A stretch of DNA of 64,000 nt, taken from assembly GCA_946811695.1 (NCBI GenBank), contig OX328125.1, positions 96,794,260-96,858,259 on the forward strand. The letters run 5' to 3'. The translations under genes and the position numbers were made by a program. This DNA comes from Gonocerus acuteangulatus (lineage: Eukaryota > Arthropoda > Insecta > Hemiptera > Coreidae). Positions within the stretch are counted from its first letter, which is position 1; each line of letters opens with the position of its first letter. Below the pieces are notes generated by a model. The model had not been told where the DNA came from, made no database searches, and worked only from the letters and a program-made list of their open reading frames with translations. Shown here piece by piece: positions 47,451-59,079 of the stretch.

Positions 47451-47503
<53 letters not shown>
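46903..47503 (-). mobile_element. Helitron- or retroposon-like repeat with (AT)n edge, copy 3
   Basis: Starts ACTAGCTGTTACCCAGTGTG and ends 'gacagacacgtgat' in (AT)n. Its middle ('gacagtaactgttgat', 'ttgagacattattcaaaatg') is the reverse complement of 31140-31300 in copy 1, confirming that copies 1 and 3 share a full-length body. Confidence 0.65.
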
Positions 47504-47513
<10 letters not shown>

Positions 47514-47699
47514 TGTGTGTATTTAGGTTTTCGAATATGGGTGTGTTTCGTACTACTTTCGGGTGAATACTGAACCCTCTCTGCCAATATCGGATGGGTC
47601 ATGAATTAGTTAACGTTAAAAAAAAAATTACATATAATAACAATTGTTTATTTACAAGAAAGCTAATTAGTTGGAATAAAAAAAATATACATTATCTAA

Positions 47700-48110
47700 A
47701 TGGCCACCTTTTCTACTTTTTCAATCTTCTAAGCGGCTACCAAAGTTTTCGAATATTTGTCGGAAAAGGGACTGCGAGATCGCCGACCTCTCTTGACAAT
47801 TTTTTTTAATTGACTTTGTGTACTTGGTTTATGGATTTAGACCAGACTCTTTAAATACCCACATGATAAGAAGTCTGCTGGGGATAGACCTGGACTCCTG
47901 GGTGGCCATGGGATGTCGCCTCGTCTAGAAATCAGCTTTTCCAAAAACATTTTGACCCTGAAAAACAATGACCTCCGGCAGAGACTCGTTGGATGTGTGA
48001 CAAGTGGTTCCATCTGGCTGAAACCATGTGTTACGATTGTAGCCAGCAACATCACCATGAACTCCCGTAACATTTTCACATACTCAGCAGAGTTAACAGT
48101 AAAGTAAGGC
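47700..48110 (-). pseudogene. DDE transposase fragment (mariner-like group)
   Basis: The minus strand gives QPDGTTCHTSNESL in one frame and LISRRGDIPWPPRSPGLSPA then DFLSCGYLKSLV in another, corresponding to the widespread 'QQDGATCHTs..s......RLIS...d..WPpRSPDLtPpDFfLWGylK' block. At least one frameshift separates the halves. The last D-to-E/D region is altered (SPGLSPADF). No terminal repeats seen. Dead remnant. Confidence 0.75.
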
Positions 48111-48521
48111 GTTTATTATATTTATGTAGATAAATACTACAATACTTAGATTAAAGTTCAACAAAATTTAAGCCGATTTAGATTACATAGAGATTATTAT
48201 TATTATCGGACAAGGCAAAACGGAAAAAATATATATAAAAAAAAGAAATATGTTTTCACAGTAAAGTAGTAGTCGAGTCACCTAAGACATCGAGTTCGCA
48301 AAAAAACGCGCAACGCTGATTTTTGGGGAATAATTAAGGATAATGTAAAATAACGAAAATAATAAAGTTTAATAGGGTTAAGAGTTGAAAAAATAAATTT
48401 ATAATATCGTAGTAATTTCATAGACGGTGTAACCGCAATCTTATTGAGTGGCCTGTTGCAATTAATCATACCAGTATTCAGTATTTTAACCCCCCCCCCT
48501 ATTTCACTACTACAACATAAC

Positions 48522-48552
<31 letters not shown>

Positions 48553-49147
48553 ACTCACCTGCCCCTTCCTTCACCTCTTAGTCCACTGAAAAAGTTTTAA
48601 AACTTTTAAACAAATGTTTGAAACGTGCTGTAATGTTTCGTACTATTCGCCAGGCTCAGCCAGTCCAAATAAAGATGTTTGGTTTTAAAGATCACTGGAC
48701 ACTCCTGGGCCTATAGACTTCCAATTCCACTTCAACGAAAACCAATAAAATTCACTATAACCCATGAGTATTCTGTAAGATAATTATTTCGGCCTGTATA
48801 TTCCTCCAAACACGCCTGCTAGTTAAATTTTGCACATTTTGGAGAAAATAGCCAAACTTTGAAGATATGTATCTTGAAGATCTGTATCCAACCTACAGAG
48901 TTTGTTCTAGCACCAACAGTTTGTAAAGTTTATCTACTTTTAAAAATATGAGAATACAAATTGTTGTAAGATGCACGATTTGGGAGTTATAATAAAAAAA
49001 CAAAGAAACGTCCTAAAATATCAATGTTTTTCGACTATTGCGCAGTTAGCACTAGTTTTTCGACCCTGACAAATTGGGTATATACTACTAGGGTGGCCCC
49101 AACCAAAACTCCGAAAAATCAGCGTTTTTTTTTGCAAACTTTGCCCC
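48111..49147. other. Noncoding
   Basis: Apart from the C/CA tract at 48489-48556 nothing is recognised. A 98-codon minus frame (48278-48574) is driven by the C run. Confidence 0.35.
48489..48556. repeat. Poly(C) and (CA)n tract
   Basis: C9 at 48489, then C17-18 running into (CA)n. Possible quadruplex-forming strand. Confidence 0.9.
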
Positions 49148-49289
49148 TTTTAGCACTTTCCTCCGAAGGAAAGTAGCTATTGAGGTTGGACTCATGACGG
49201 AATTTTTGAAAAATTTCTTCAAATCTTTATCGATCCTACCTAGTAGACACCGAAAATGACCCCCGTTAAAATTTATATATATATATATA

Positions 49290-49347
<58 letters not shown>

Positions 49348-50402
49348 TGTTAACACGACAGCGGCCAGAGTTTTTGTTTTTTCGTCACGAAACTTGGTAT
49401 ATAGCATTAAATTAGCAAACGATTGAACGAGTTCGTTAACCACCAAAATCGGTCCATCGGAAGGGGGGGTTTACCCCGGACCCAAAACACTAATTTGACT
49501 ATGTCAGCCGTAATATTTGTTATATTTCAACGAAACTTGGTATTCGTAGTGGTAATATAGAGAGAAAAGTGAGATATAAAAATGAACTAAATCGGCTCAT
49601 TAGAAGGGGGGGGGGTTTACTCCGGACCCACAATACCAATTCGCCACTACCAGCCGTGATTTTTGGTATATTTCGACGAAACTCGGTATTCGTAGTGCTA
49701 ATCCACAGGTAAATATGTGTTGTAAAAATAAACTAAATCGGTTCATTAGGAGGGGGGGGTTTACTCCGGACCCACAATACCAATTCGCCACTACCAGCCG
49801 TGATTTTTGGTATATTTCGACGAAACTCGGTATTCGTAGTGGTAATCTACAGGTAAATATGTGTTGTAAAAATAAACTAAATCGGTTCATTAGAAGGGGG
49901 GGTTTACTCCGGACCCAAATTCCTAATATACTCATACCGGTCGTAATTTCTGCTGTATTGTAACGAAACGCGGTATACGTCGTGGGTAACACATGAGAAA
50001 GATGTGTTGTAAAAATGAGCTGAATCGGTCAATCGGAAAGCGGGGGTTTAATTTGTAATATATTTCAATAGAAAAGCCCGCCAGACGTACGTTCACAAAG
50101 CCGCCACAAGGAGCGCTTTCTACCACTAGAGTGACTGTATCCTGTTCCTGCGTTAGATCAAAATACGATAATATGAGATTTTTTGTATTTATTACGTTGT
50201 GTAGTAGGTACCATGTGTAAACATAACTCTGGAAGCATTTTAATAATTGATCAGTTACTCATTACAAAATTAAAAGAGAACTATTCATGTTTTTATTTTA
50301 TTTATGTAGGATATTTTAAGCAAATTGTTCTGGAAAGCAGTCTACACTACCCAAATTCTGAGGAAAGTGCTTAGTTATGCAGCTCCTGCGTGACGGACTT
50401 TT
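49148..50402 (-). mobile_element. Helentron-like family 1, copy 2 (longest)
   Basis: Both termini present: minus-strand start AAAGTCCGTCACGCAGGAGC near 50400 and end hairpin plus TGCTAAAA at 49148. It has an extra ~125-bp module compared with copy 1: the segment 'cgccactaccagccgtgatt', 'tcgtagtggtaatc' and G run occurs in near-identical successive units (49640-49760 and 49765-49890). (AT)n at 49275-49344. Confidence 0.75.
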
Positions 50403-51098
50403 TATTTTGTCTTACGTGACTGGACTACAGTAGCATTTTGTGGAGCAGTTTTGTTCAATTCCCTTCCTCCGACATTTCAGCTGAACATAAGTTTTATAAT
50501 AAAATTAGAAAAAATTCATAAGAGAAAACTCATGTTACGAAATAGAAGAATTTCTTGAGATGTAGTTGGCATCCTGAGTTGAACATTTACATAAATTATT
50601 TAAATTGTTATTACTAATAATTATAATTTTATGACGTTTCTAAAACTCAATTATGTGATTCTGGAAACAAAGTAAGGAAAATCTTACCCTTGTACGTTAA
50701 TATTTATTAGGAAATTTGCTTTAAACTATGTATTCAATATGTTTATTTATTTACATTTTTACTGCTTTGGCTGTCTTGCTATAGAATGTGCTCCGTTTTC
50801 GCCACAGACTTCTGTCATTTTGGAAAACCTGAGTGGAAATGTATTTGATGTTGAATGTTTGAAGGAGCAAAATATTGATTTAATATTTAACATTTGAAGG
50901 GGATTTGCTCTCTGACCTTTAGTGGTCAAAGGAATTTTATTAAATTCCACTGGCTAACGCTAATCAGATGTTCTTTTCTCGCTGGATTAATTTTGACCTT
51001 ACAAAAGTAAAATCCATTCTATTGTGAATATCAAAGCAACCTTAGACATTCATGATTTTAAGTTATTCAGTATTTCCTAGTTTTATTTTCATTCAAGA
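50403..51098. other. Noncoding
   Basis: A 63-codon minus frame at 50759-50950 has no recognised relatives. No gene supported. Confidence 0.35.
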
Positions 51099-51200
51099 CG
51101 TGAGCTCTCCGGGCCTAAGATTGTGGGTTCGTTCCCACTAGGTGGGATGTTTTTTTTTTTAGAGAAAAAGATAAGACACTAGCCCGATCCAGGCTTGACA
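51099..51200 (+). mobile_element. SINE family B fragment, diverged
   Basis: 'gacgtgagctctccgggcct', B-box-like GGGTTCGTTCCCAC, 'gacactagcccgatccaggc' follow the order of 38609-38812. The 3' body is cut. Confidence 0.55.
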
Positions 51201-51954
51201 TTTGTGGTAGAGAAAACACAATTTATTATTGTTACTAAATCACACAGCATACCAGTTTCTCCTTGTTGGTGATTTACTGTTCTTCAAAAAAATAGTTTTC
51301 TACAATTAGTCGTTCTTAAGAGAAAGATCGGTAAATACGACATCACCTTTCTCCTCTTGTGGTCATTGACTCTTCCTGAATGAGTCATTTGTATAAATGG
51401 CGTCGAAGGATCCCCAGCGGGTGTACCATAATGGACTCGGCCAATTAAGGCAAATCTTCAACTCCTATTTCGCATCCTTCGAAAAATGCTGCTGTGGTAC
51501 TTGAAATGGTTCCTTCTTCCCCAAATCAAAAACCTCTTACCTCGAAATCCCCTTCTTTTTTTGTTTCTACGAATTTCACTTTTATATGAGGAATGCATTT
51601 TTCGAAAGGTTGCCTTTTTTTCTTTGTCTACTTTTGAGAGTAGTCGAGATTATTAAATTCATATCTCTAGGGTACGCTATTAAAGCTTTTCTTTTCAACG
51701 GCGTAGTTCAACAGTACGCATTTCTTCTCCACAAATCACATTGTAATATAGTCATCTTGCACACTCCGTAAGAAGGACAAAAGTCATTGAAATGGTCTTT
51801 ATTAGTTGCCAGTAGCTAAACAAACACAAAAATAGAAAAATATGCTATTCGCCAATGACGAGGAGCATCATCATCCTCAATAAATAATATTTAGTTGCCA
51901 ATAAAATGCAAAATATTTCAAACTAAAATTCATTTCACATATTTGACACCCATC

Positions 51955-52029
<75 letters not shown>

Positions 52030-52364
52030 AATTCTGGTGACGTTTGAGAAAAATAAAATTGCTCAAGAATCTTGTACATTTGTGGACCTTTCGTATTGCT
52101 TCTCGAATGCCCTATGATCTCGAAGTCCCTATCTCCGTATCTTTCTAGGAATTTATATACGATAACGCCCTAAAATTCCACGGTAAATAATAAAATGACG
52201 TTGAACATTCAATAAATAAGTCTAGTTTCAATATAGAATTCATCAAACTTAATAATACGATATTTACAATTTCTACTGTTTAGGCACTTTATAGAATGAT
52301 CCTTTAACGTTCGTTGGTTTGTCATTTGCGTTATTTTAATTCACAGTTAATCAAATGTGGATAG
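51201..52364. other. Noncoding
   Basis: Includes (AT)n at 51957-52030. No gene recognised. Confidence 0.35.
51957..52030. repeat. (AT)n microsatellite
   Basis: About 70 bp of AT repeats with one C interruption. Confidence 0.95.
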
Positions 52365-52372
52365 ACTAAGAG

Positions 52373-52733
52373 CAGAGATGGGCATAATTTTATTTATAAA
52401 TAAAAATACGAATTTATTCGTACTTTATACATTTGTGAATACGAATATAAATAAATTCGTACTTCATATATTTGTGAATACGAATATAAATAAATTCGTA
52501 TTCATAAGTGTGAATACGAATTTATTTTTATTCACATATATTAAATATAAAAATACAAATTTATTTATTCGTATTAAGATGATATTACGAAAGTTACTGA
52601 AGGTGATTTTTTTTTTTTTTTTTAAGGCATTTAACGTCTAGGTTATTTGCGCCTAGATTTTTTGTTTACCCCAAGTCCGCCGCGGGACCACCAGCCATGC
52701 TGCAGGGACACAGTTTGTCATCTGTACCTCCAT

Positions 52734-52767
<34 letters not shown>

Positions 52768-53197
52768 CCTTCAATAACTTTTGTAATATCATCTTAATAC
52801 GAGGAAATTCATAATTTATTTGCGAATTTTATTGTGAATAAATTTTTATTCACAAATTAGAATGTGAATAAATTTTTATTCGTATATTTTAATGTGATTT
52901 TTTTTGTAATCACTTGATTTTTTGTAAATATTCACATTTTTTTGTGATTATTTACAATTTGTTCTGTGAATTTATTTTTATTCGCAGAAAAATTTGCGAA
53001 TAAAATTTTATTTGTATTTTTATATTTAATATATGTGAATAAAAATAAATTCGTATTCACACTTATGAATACGAATTTATTTATATTCGTATTCACAAAT
53101 ATATGAAGTACGAATTTATTTATATTCGTATTCACAAATGTATAAAGTACGAATAAATTCGTATTTTTATTTATAAATAAAATTATGCCCATCTCTG
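52373..53197. mobile_element. hAT-type MITE with long inverted arms
   Basis: Ends are CAGAGATGGGCATAATTTTA and its inverse; CAGAG-TGGGCA is typical of hAT. The flanks carry an 8-bp target duplication, ACTAAGAG (52365-52372) and ACTAAGGG (53198-53205), with one mismatch. Arms of over 200 bp contain repeated 'gaatacgaatataaataaat' phrases. The centre (52605-52763) is bounded by poly(T) and poly(A) around a GC-richer ~125-bp core. No transposase. Two open frames of about 90 codons are the same arm sequence read from each side. Confidence 0.85.
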
Positions 53198-53570
53198 ACT
53201 AAGGGGAAGTCACTTGCATAAAATAGTAGATTTTTGTGATTTAAGATTATTCTCTGGTAGCAAAGTGTAAACTGCTATACAAATATTGATCTCAGACCAC
53301 ATAGGACTCCCTTTCCCATTCGTGTTTCTCACTTCTTAGTTTGCCCTTGTGCGTTAAAGTGAATAGCTCCTCTTCAAATTGAAAAGTACTAACCCTTATT
53401 AACAGAAAATTTAAGTTACGCACCTGTGAAAGCCTGCCATTATTTCGAGATGATCGATTCTACGGTTCATAGTGTAGATGGAGATAGTTAGCCGCTGTAG
53501 AGATACGAAGACAGGTATAGTTGGATTCGGCTAGGAGAAAAACGTCAGACTTTCAAAAAGAAATCTGTAT

Positions 53571-53616
53571 TTTGGACGTTTCGACTGCAACAATGGCAGC
53601 CTTCTTCAGCTAAGAA
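53571..53616 (-). ncRNA. Hammerhead ribozyme motif (left arm)
   Basis: Minus strand: CTGAAGA, stem II GGCTGC/GCAGTC with loop CATTGTT, then GAAAC-GTC. The final stem pair is a G-T wobble. Core bases are all present. Confidence 0.65.
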
Positions 53617-54030
53617 ATATATACAACTTATAAGTAAAGAAAATGTACAAGTAGTAAGTAAAAGACAGGCAGAAATGAGCGGAGTATATATATCAATACA
53701 ATAAATTTTAACCAATCTTAGTTTTAAAAACAATGAAAATACGGTAGTTGGAAAGAAAACAGCATGTAGAACTTGTTAGTAAAAACAGTACAAAAACGTG
53801 TGTTTTTCACTACATAAAAAATGTGCGTTGTTTTTACTGTTTAAATTTTTTTTTGTACTGTTTTTACTAACAAGTTCTACATGCTGTTTTCTTTCCAACT
53901 ACCGTATTTTCATTGTTTTTAAAACTAAGATTGGTTAAAATTTATTGTATTGATATATATACTCCGCTCATTTCTGCCTGTCTTTTACTTACTACTTGTA
54001 CATTTTCTTTACTTATAAGTTGTATATATT

Positions 54031-54076
54031 TTTTAGCTGAAGAAGGCTGCCAATGTGCAGCCGAAACGTCCAAATA
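54031..54076 (+). ncRNA. Hammerhead ribozyme motif (right arm)
   Basis: CTGAAGA (54037-54043), stem II GGCTGC/GCAGCC with loop CAATGT, then GAAAC-GTC with the expected cleavage after GTC near 54070. Stem I (TTTTAG with CAAAT) is weak, with an A-A mismatch. Confidence 0.7.
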
Positions 54077-54153
54077 CAGATTTCTTCCTGAAAGTCTGAC
54101 GTTTTTCTCCTAGCCGAATCCCAACTATACCTGTCTTCGTGATTCTACGGTTC

Positions 54154-54479
54154 GTTCGATGAAGAGCTACGCAAAGGTTTTTAGAGACAGTGTAGCAACT
54201 CCAGAAACTTTAGGCTCATTGAAAGGAGTTTCTCAAATTCGGAATAAAGTTCCTAAAGAGACAGTTCTCTAGGGAAATGAATGGAAGACATAGTCAGTGC
54301 TGTTAAGTTCTTCTTTAATAGAGCAAAGGCTTTAAGAATCACATGAATGAATGAATGTAATAGACTTTTTTTTCTTCAACAAATATTTACAGTTATTTAC
54401 AATTACTATACTTTAGCAAAACTATTATGTAATAGTAGTAATAGAAAAAAACAAACAAACATTGAAATATATAGCAACA
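54154..54479. other. Noncoding
   Basis: No gene recognised. Confidence 0.3.
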
Positions 54480-54870
54480 ACAAATGTTGGCGAAGGCCTT
54501 CCTTTTCAGGAGTACTAGTCTAAACTTCCCTCGTGACCAGCCTATAGGGAAGGGGAAGTCGCTAAGATCTCTGCTCCTTTATATTTCTATGCCTGGCGAT
54601 CCATCGCCAATCTCCACCACAGCGGTCCGGCCTCTTGATTGAAAAAGTCTCTCCATCATTTGGCCTGTCTACCCCTCTTTCTTTTCAGGTCGTACGGCGT
54701 CCACCTTGTTACTTCTTGGGACCATCTTCCGTCTTGCCTTCTCATCAGATGCCCAGCCCAGTTCCACTTTAATGAGGTAATGTGAGAAGATATCGTCGTG
54801 TTCCTCATCCGAACCTTCCTCTTCACATTTACCATCCTTCTTTCAATAGACCGCTCAAGAATCACATAAT
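54480..54870 (-). pseudogene. RTE-clade retrotransposon C-terminus
   Basis: The minus strand reads ERSIERRMVNVKRKVRMRN, then ITSLKWNWAGHLMRRQDGRW, VTRWTPYDLKRKRGRQAK and, after a TGA, WRDFFNQEAGPLWWRLAMDR. This is the conserved tail of RTE-type ORF2 ('LKW.WAGHvaR..DgRW...v..W.P...kR.rGRp..RW.DD'). Only the last ~100 residues survive, with the stop replacing part of the RW-DD motif. The extension upstream to 54982 has no homology I can see. Confidence 0.8.
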
Positions 54871-56134
54871 CAATGATAAATCTTAATCCGAATTTGATTT
54901 TAACGGCAACAATGAAGATCCCACATTCCACAAAAGCAATGGATTTAGGGTTTGTTTTCTTAATCTTAAAGACTTTAATCATTTACAAACACAAAGGGTC
55001 ACCATTTTTCTTTAAGGAAACACGAATTGTATTGATAAATTGCATCAGACATTTGTAAAATTAATTCATATATTATTCCGTGATTTGTTGTACTCTGAAA
55101 AGATACAGCAACGGACAGCAGAATCGACCGCGTTGAGCGCCCTTGAGCTCACTTTTAGTGTATTGTAACATAATATTAACACGCCTAAAGTCAATTTACT
55201 ACACAAATATACCTCTATCCCGATATTCCCCTCGCCCCCCCCCTAAATTTACTGATATATAACATGATTCCTAAAGTGATTTTCAATATTGCTCTTAACA
55301 AATAAAATAAAATCTCGACGAGCTTGGCAACAAAACTGCTCTGGAGGATCATATGAAAATCACCACTTCGCTTGAAAAGCGATTATTCATAACTTTTTTT
55401 TGGACAGTCAAATATTTGGCAGATTTGACCTTTTGACGGTAGAATACTTTCCCTTTTGTAGAGTGAAATAAGATTCAAGAGTTTGCCGTACATAAGTCCA
55501 GCAGAAATTAGTAAAGATTGAAAATGAAAGATGCATTTTTTCACATTCGATACTTTGCATTTGTATCGACGATATTATAAAAAAAAAAAAATATCCACAC
55601 TTTTAAATTTGACAAAGTTAAAATATGAGATTAGGAAGAATAAATGAAAATATACATATTATCGGCAGAAGAAATTACTAAATTAAATAGGCGAATAATA
55701 TATTTTTAAATCTAATGGGGAACACATGAGATAAAATTATTTATTCGATAATATGACGATGACTTCCTTAAGTAAATCGACATTTACTCTAAATTAATCC
55801 ATTTTAAACGACTGATCAGCTGTTAGTTGATTTAATTGCATGTTTGTGGGCAATTATGCAAAATAAAATTTCAAAATTCATTATCCTGTTCTACAAAACC
55901 GCATTGGAGAGTACTAGCTAGTTTTGATTAAAATCAATAAATTCTTCAAAATGTAGGAGCATAAGTTATATTTTTCATTACACACAAAATCTTTAATCAT
56001 TAAAGAACACATTTTTTTTTCACTCACTAATCACATATTTTACTTCCCCAAAACAAAACATTCACTGAGGACAGATATCGACATGCTTTCCTCTTATAAC
56101 CTTGGTAAACTCCCCTACTTTTTGTATGATTTCC
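54871..56134. other. Noncoding
   Basis: AT-rich, no gene or repeat recognised. Confidence 0.35.
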
Positions 56135-56257
56135 TTTTAGCACTTTCCTCCGAAGGAAAGTAGCTATTGAGGTTGGACTCATGATGGAATTTTTGAAAAA
56201 TGTCTTCAAATCTTTATCGATCCTACCTAGTAGACACCGAAAATGACCCCCGTTAAA

Positions 56258-56317
<60 letters not shown>

Positions 56318-57222
56318 CTGTTAACACGATAGCGGCCAGAGTTTTTGTTTTTCGTCACGAAACTTGGTATATAGCATTCAATTAGCAAACGATTGAACGA
56401 GTTCGTAAACCACCAAAATCGGTCCACCGGAAGGGGGGGGGTTTACCCCGAACCCAAAACACTAATTTGACCATTTCAGCCGTAATATTTGTTATATTTA
56501 AACGAAACTTGGTATTCGTAGTGGTAATATAGAGAGAAAAGTGAGATATAAAAATGAACTAAATCGGTTCATAAGGAGGGGGGGGGGGGGTTTACTCCGG
56601 ACCGACAATACCAATTCGCCACTACCAGCCGTGATTTTAGGTATATTTCGACGAAACTCGGTATTCGTAGTGGTAATCTACAGGTAAATATGTGATGTAA
56701 AAATAAACTAAATAGGTTCATTAGGAGGGGGGGTTTACTCCGGCCCCAAAATCCTAATACACTCGTACTGGTCGTAATTTCTGCTGTATTCTAACGAAAC
56801 GCGGTATACGTCGTGGGTAACTCATGAGAAAGAAGTGTTATAAAAATGAGCTGAATCGGTCAATCGGAAAGGGGGGTTTACTTTGTAATATATTTCAATA
56901 GAAAAGCCAGCCAGACATAGGTCCACAAAGGCGCCGCAAGGAGCGCTAGAGGGACTGTATCCTGTTCCTGCGTTAGATCAAAATACGATAATATGAGGTT
57001 TTTTGTATTTATTACGTAGTGTAATAGGTAACATGTGTAAACATAACTCTGGAAGCAAATTAATAATTGATCAGTTACTCATTACAAATTTAAAAGAGAA
57101 CTATTCATGTTTTTATTTTATTTATGTAGGATATTTTAAGCAAATTGTTCTGGAAAGCAGTCTACACTACCCAAATTCTGAGGAAAGATCTTAGTTATGC
57201 AGCTCCTGCGTGACGGACTTTA
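56135..57222 (-). mobile_element. Helentron-like family 1, copy 3
   Basis: Both termini present. The modules and (AT)n/(TG)n at 56262-56317 are close to copy 1. Minus-strand 5' end AAAGTCCGTCACGCAGGAGC; 3' hairpin at 56141-56162. Confidence 0.75.
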
Positions 57223-57422
57223 TATTAATAATTGGACACTGCTTACTGACTCATGGATATTTAATACAAAAGACAGACAGACCAAGATGCAGACATTGCA
57301 ACGAAGGCCTTACAGTAAAACGTATACTGATATACAGTAGACTCAGAGTCAACTTGCAAATACCACACGACTTAACTTATAATCATCAGGTAGCCCTTAC
57401 ATCTACACTATACTCCAACTTT
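57223..57422 (+). pseudogene. Non-LTR retrotransposon C-terminal scrap
   Basis: The frame reads HCLLTHGYLIQKTDRPRCRH then CNEGLTVKRILIYSRLRVN. This matches the 'lTHgyLl..e..P.C..C...ltVkHIL..C' zinc-binding tail after the RNase H domain in I/jockey-type elements. It lies between two Helentron-like copies. The last histidine of VKHIL is arginine. Compare 63600-64000. Confidence 0.7.
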
Positions 57423-57560
57423 TTTTAAGCACTTTCCTCCGAAGGAAAATAGCTATTGAGGTAGCACTCATGACGGAATTTTTGAAAAATTTCTTAAAAT
57501 CTTTATCGATCCTACCTAGTAGAAACCGACAATGACCCCCGTTAAAATTTTATATATATG

Positions 57561-57591
<31 letters not shown>

Positions 57592-58275
57592 TAACACGAT
57601 AGTGGCCAGAGTTTTTGTTTTTTCCTCACGAAACTTGGTATACAGCGTTCAATTAACAAACGATTGAACGAGTTCGTAAACGACCAAAATCGGTCCAACG
57701 GAAGGGGTGGTTTACCCCGGACCCAAAACACTTATTTGACCATGGCAGCCGTAGTTTTTGATATATTTAAACAAAACTTGGTATTCGTAGTGGTAATTTA
57801 CGGAAGAAAATGTGTTGTAAAAATAAACGAAATCGGTTCATTAGAAGGGGGGTTTTCTCCGGACCCAACTATATGTTTGGGTTACTAATATACTCATACC
57901 GGTCGTAATTTCTGCAGTTTTGTAACAAAACTCGGTATACGTCATGGTTAATTCATAAGAAAGAAGTGTTGTAAAAATTAGCTAAATCAGTCTATCGGAA
58001 AGGGGGGTTTACTTTGTACTATGTACTATATTTTAATAGAATTAGCCCGCCAGACATGGGTTCATTATGCCGCCGCTAGGAGCACTTTCTACCACTAGAG
58101 GGAAGTCCCCCTACAGTCCTGTATCCTCTTCCTGCGTCAGTGTGAATTTGTTAAGTTCATGTTTTTATTCTATTTATATAGGATATTTTAAGAAAATTAT
58201 TCAGGAATGCAATCTACACTACCCAAATTCTGAGGAAAATGCTTAGTTATGCAACTCCTGCGTGACGGCCTTTTT
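57423..58275 (-). mobile_element. Helentron-like family 1, copy 4 (shortest with both ends)
   Basis: Minus strand: start near 58275 (GGCCGTCACGCAGGAG), fewer modules than copies 1-3, (TG)n at 57572-57591, 3' hairpin at 57429-57450 followed by TGCTTAAAA. More diverged than the others. Confidence 0.7.
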
Positions 58276-58718
58276 CGTACTGGAACTGATTTTTAATGTT
58301 ATAAACCTGTGAAAAGAGACCGTCGCCAACGTTGCGGGACTCAAAGAAATAAATAAGTTATTTGCCTTTTAATAATGCTTTAACATGTCAATTCGAGTAA
58401 GCTGGCTGGAGATAACGTTAAGAATTTCTTTCGCCCAGTAAGTGATGTCACGTGGGATTTTCACAATCTTTTATACTGTCATTCGGCAGATTATGTTTAA
58501 TTGTTACTGGTTCAATTAGCGATAAAACACTAGTATGCACTTCTGGTAATATTGATTATTATGTGTTAGCCGTCAATGTCCTATACATAAATGATATATC
58601 ATTGACTTATGTAAATGGAGAGTTAGATTTGTGACATATCCTATTGTCAATTTTAAATTTAATTGAAACAGTACTTCTAATTTTTCTAGAAAAATAATAA
58701 TTTTAAATACAATACTTT
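58276..58718. other. Noncoding
   Basis: Short frame at 58452-58634 unrecognised. No gene supported. Confidence 0.35.
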
Positions 58719-58877
58719 TCAGGCGGAAGGTCAATAAAAAAGAATTAACAAAGTCAATTCATTTATTCTTGCTCTACATGTTTCACACCTCAGGTGCCTC
58801 TTCAGGAGCCATAAAACTCAATAAACTAAAAACTTACAGCCTAATTGTATTAAGGTGAACCTTCCTGTACAATTTCC
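58719..58877 (-). repeat. PLE terminal repeat, left
   Basis: Inverse of 60907-61060: 'ggcggaaggtcaataaaaaa', 'aagtcaattcatttattc' and 'cagcctaattgtatta' all recur inverted on the right. Confidence 0.85.
58771..58809 (-). ncRNA. Hammerhead ribozyme motif (left terminal repeat)
   Basis: Identical over its core to the copy at 60966-61004 but on the minus strand: GCTC, CTGAAGA, GGCACCTGAGGTGT, GAAACATGTA, GAGC. Confidence 0.75.
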
Positions 58878-59079
58878 ACGTCCAATATGAGGTTACTATT
58901 ATCTACTTATAGCGTCGATCAGCTGAGTAAAATCGATAGATTCCAAAAATCGATCATCCAGAACAAGATAAGTCCATTATAATAAAATAAAATAAATTTT
59001 TAGATTTTGTCAAGAGATAAAATTTAATTAAATTTTTCTTAGCAAATTAAAAAATATACTATTTAAATATTTTATATTA

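Larger units (their letters stand above)
53469..54139. mobile_element. PLE terminal-repeat palindrome
   Basis: Two copies of one ~290-bp repeat lie in inverted orientation (53507-53796 and 53847-54139) around a ~50-bp spacer. Each contains a hammerhead motif. 'gattctacggttc' flanks both sides (53456-53468 and 54141-54153) as a 13-bp target duplication. PLEs often carry inverted terminal repeats, so this is a minimal element with no coding region. The 62-66-codon frames on both strands are the same repeat read outwards. Confidence 0.7.

Noticed and set aside
52357..53192. Two 86-94-codon frames rich in NTN/FV repeats
   Set aside because: Arms of the hAT MITE; low-complexity AT-rich repeats, not genes.
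53545..54113. Two nearly identical 62-66-codon frames on opposite strands
   Set aside because: The same PLE terminal repeat read outwards from both arms; a hammerhead occupies the sequence.
24673..57194. The same 63-codon frame (YLLRSVIGNMCKHNSG...) at 24673, 50183 and 57003
   Set aside because: Starts at TTG and lies at the same place in three copies of the Helentron-like family; conservation is explained by the repeat.
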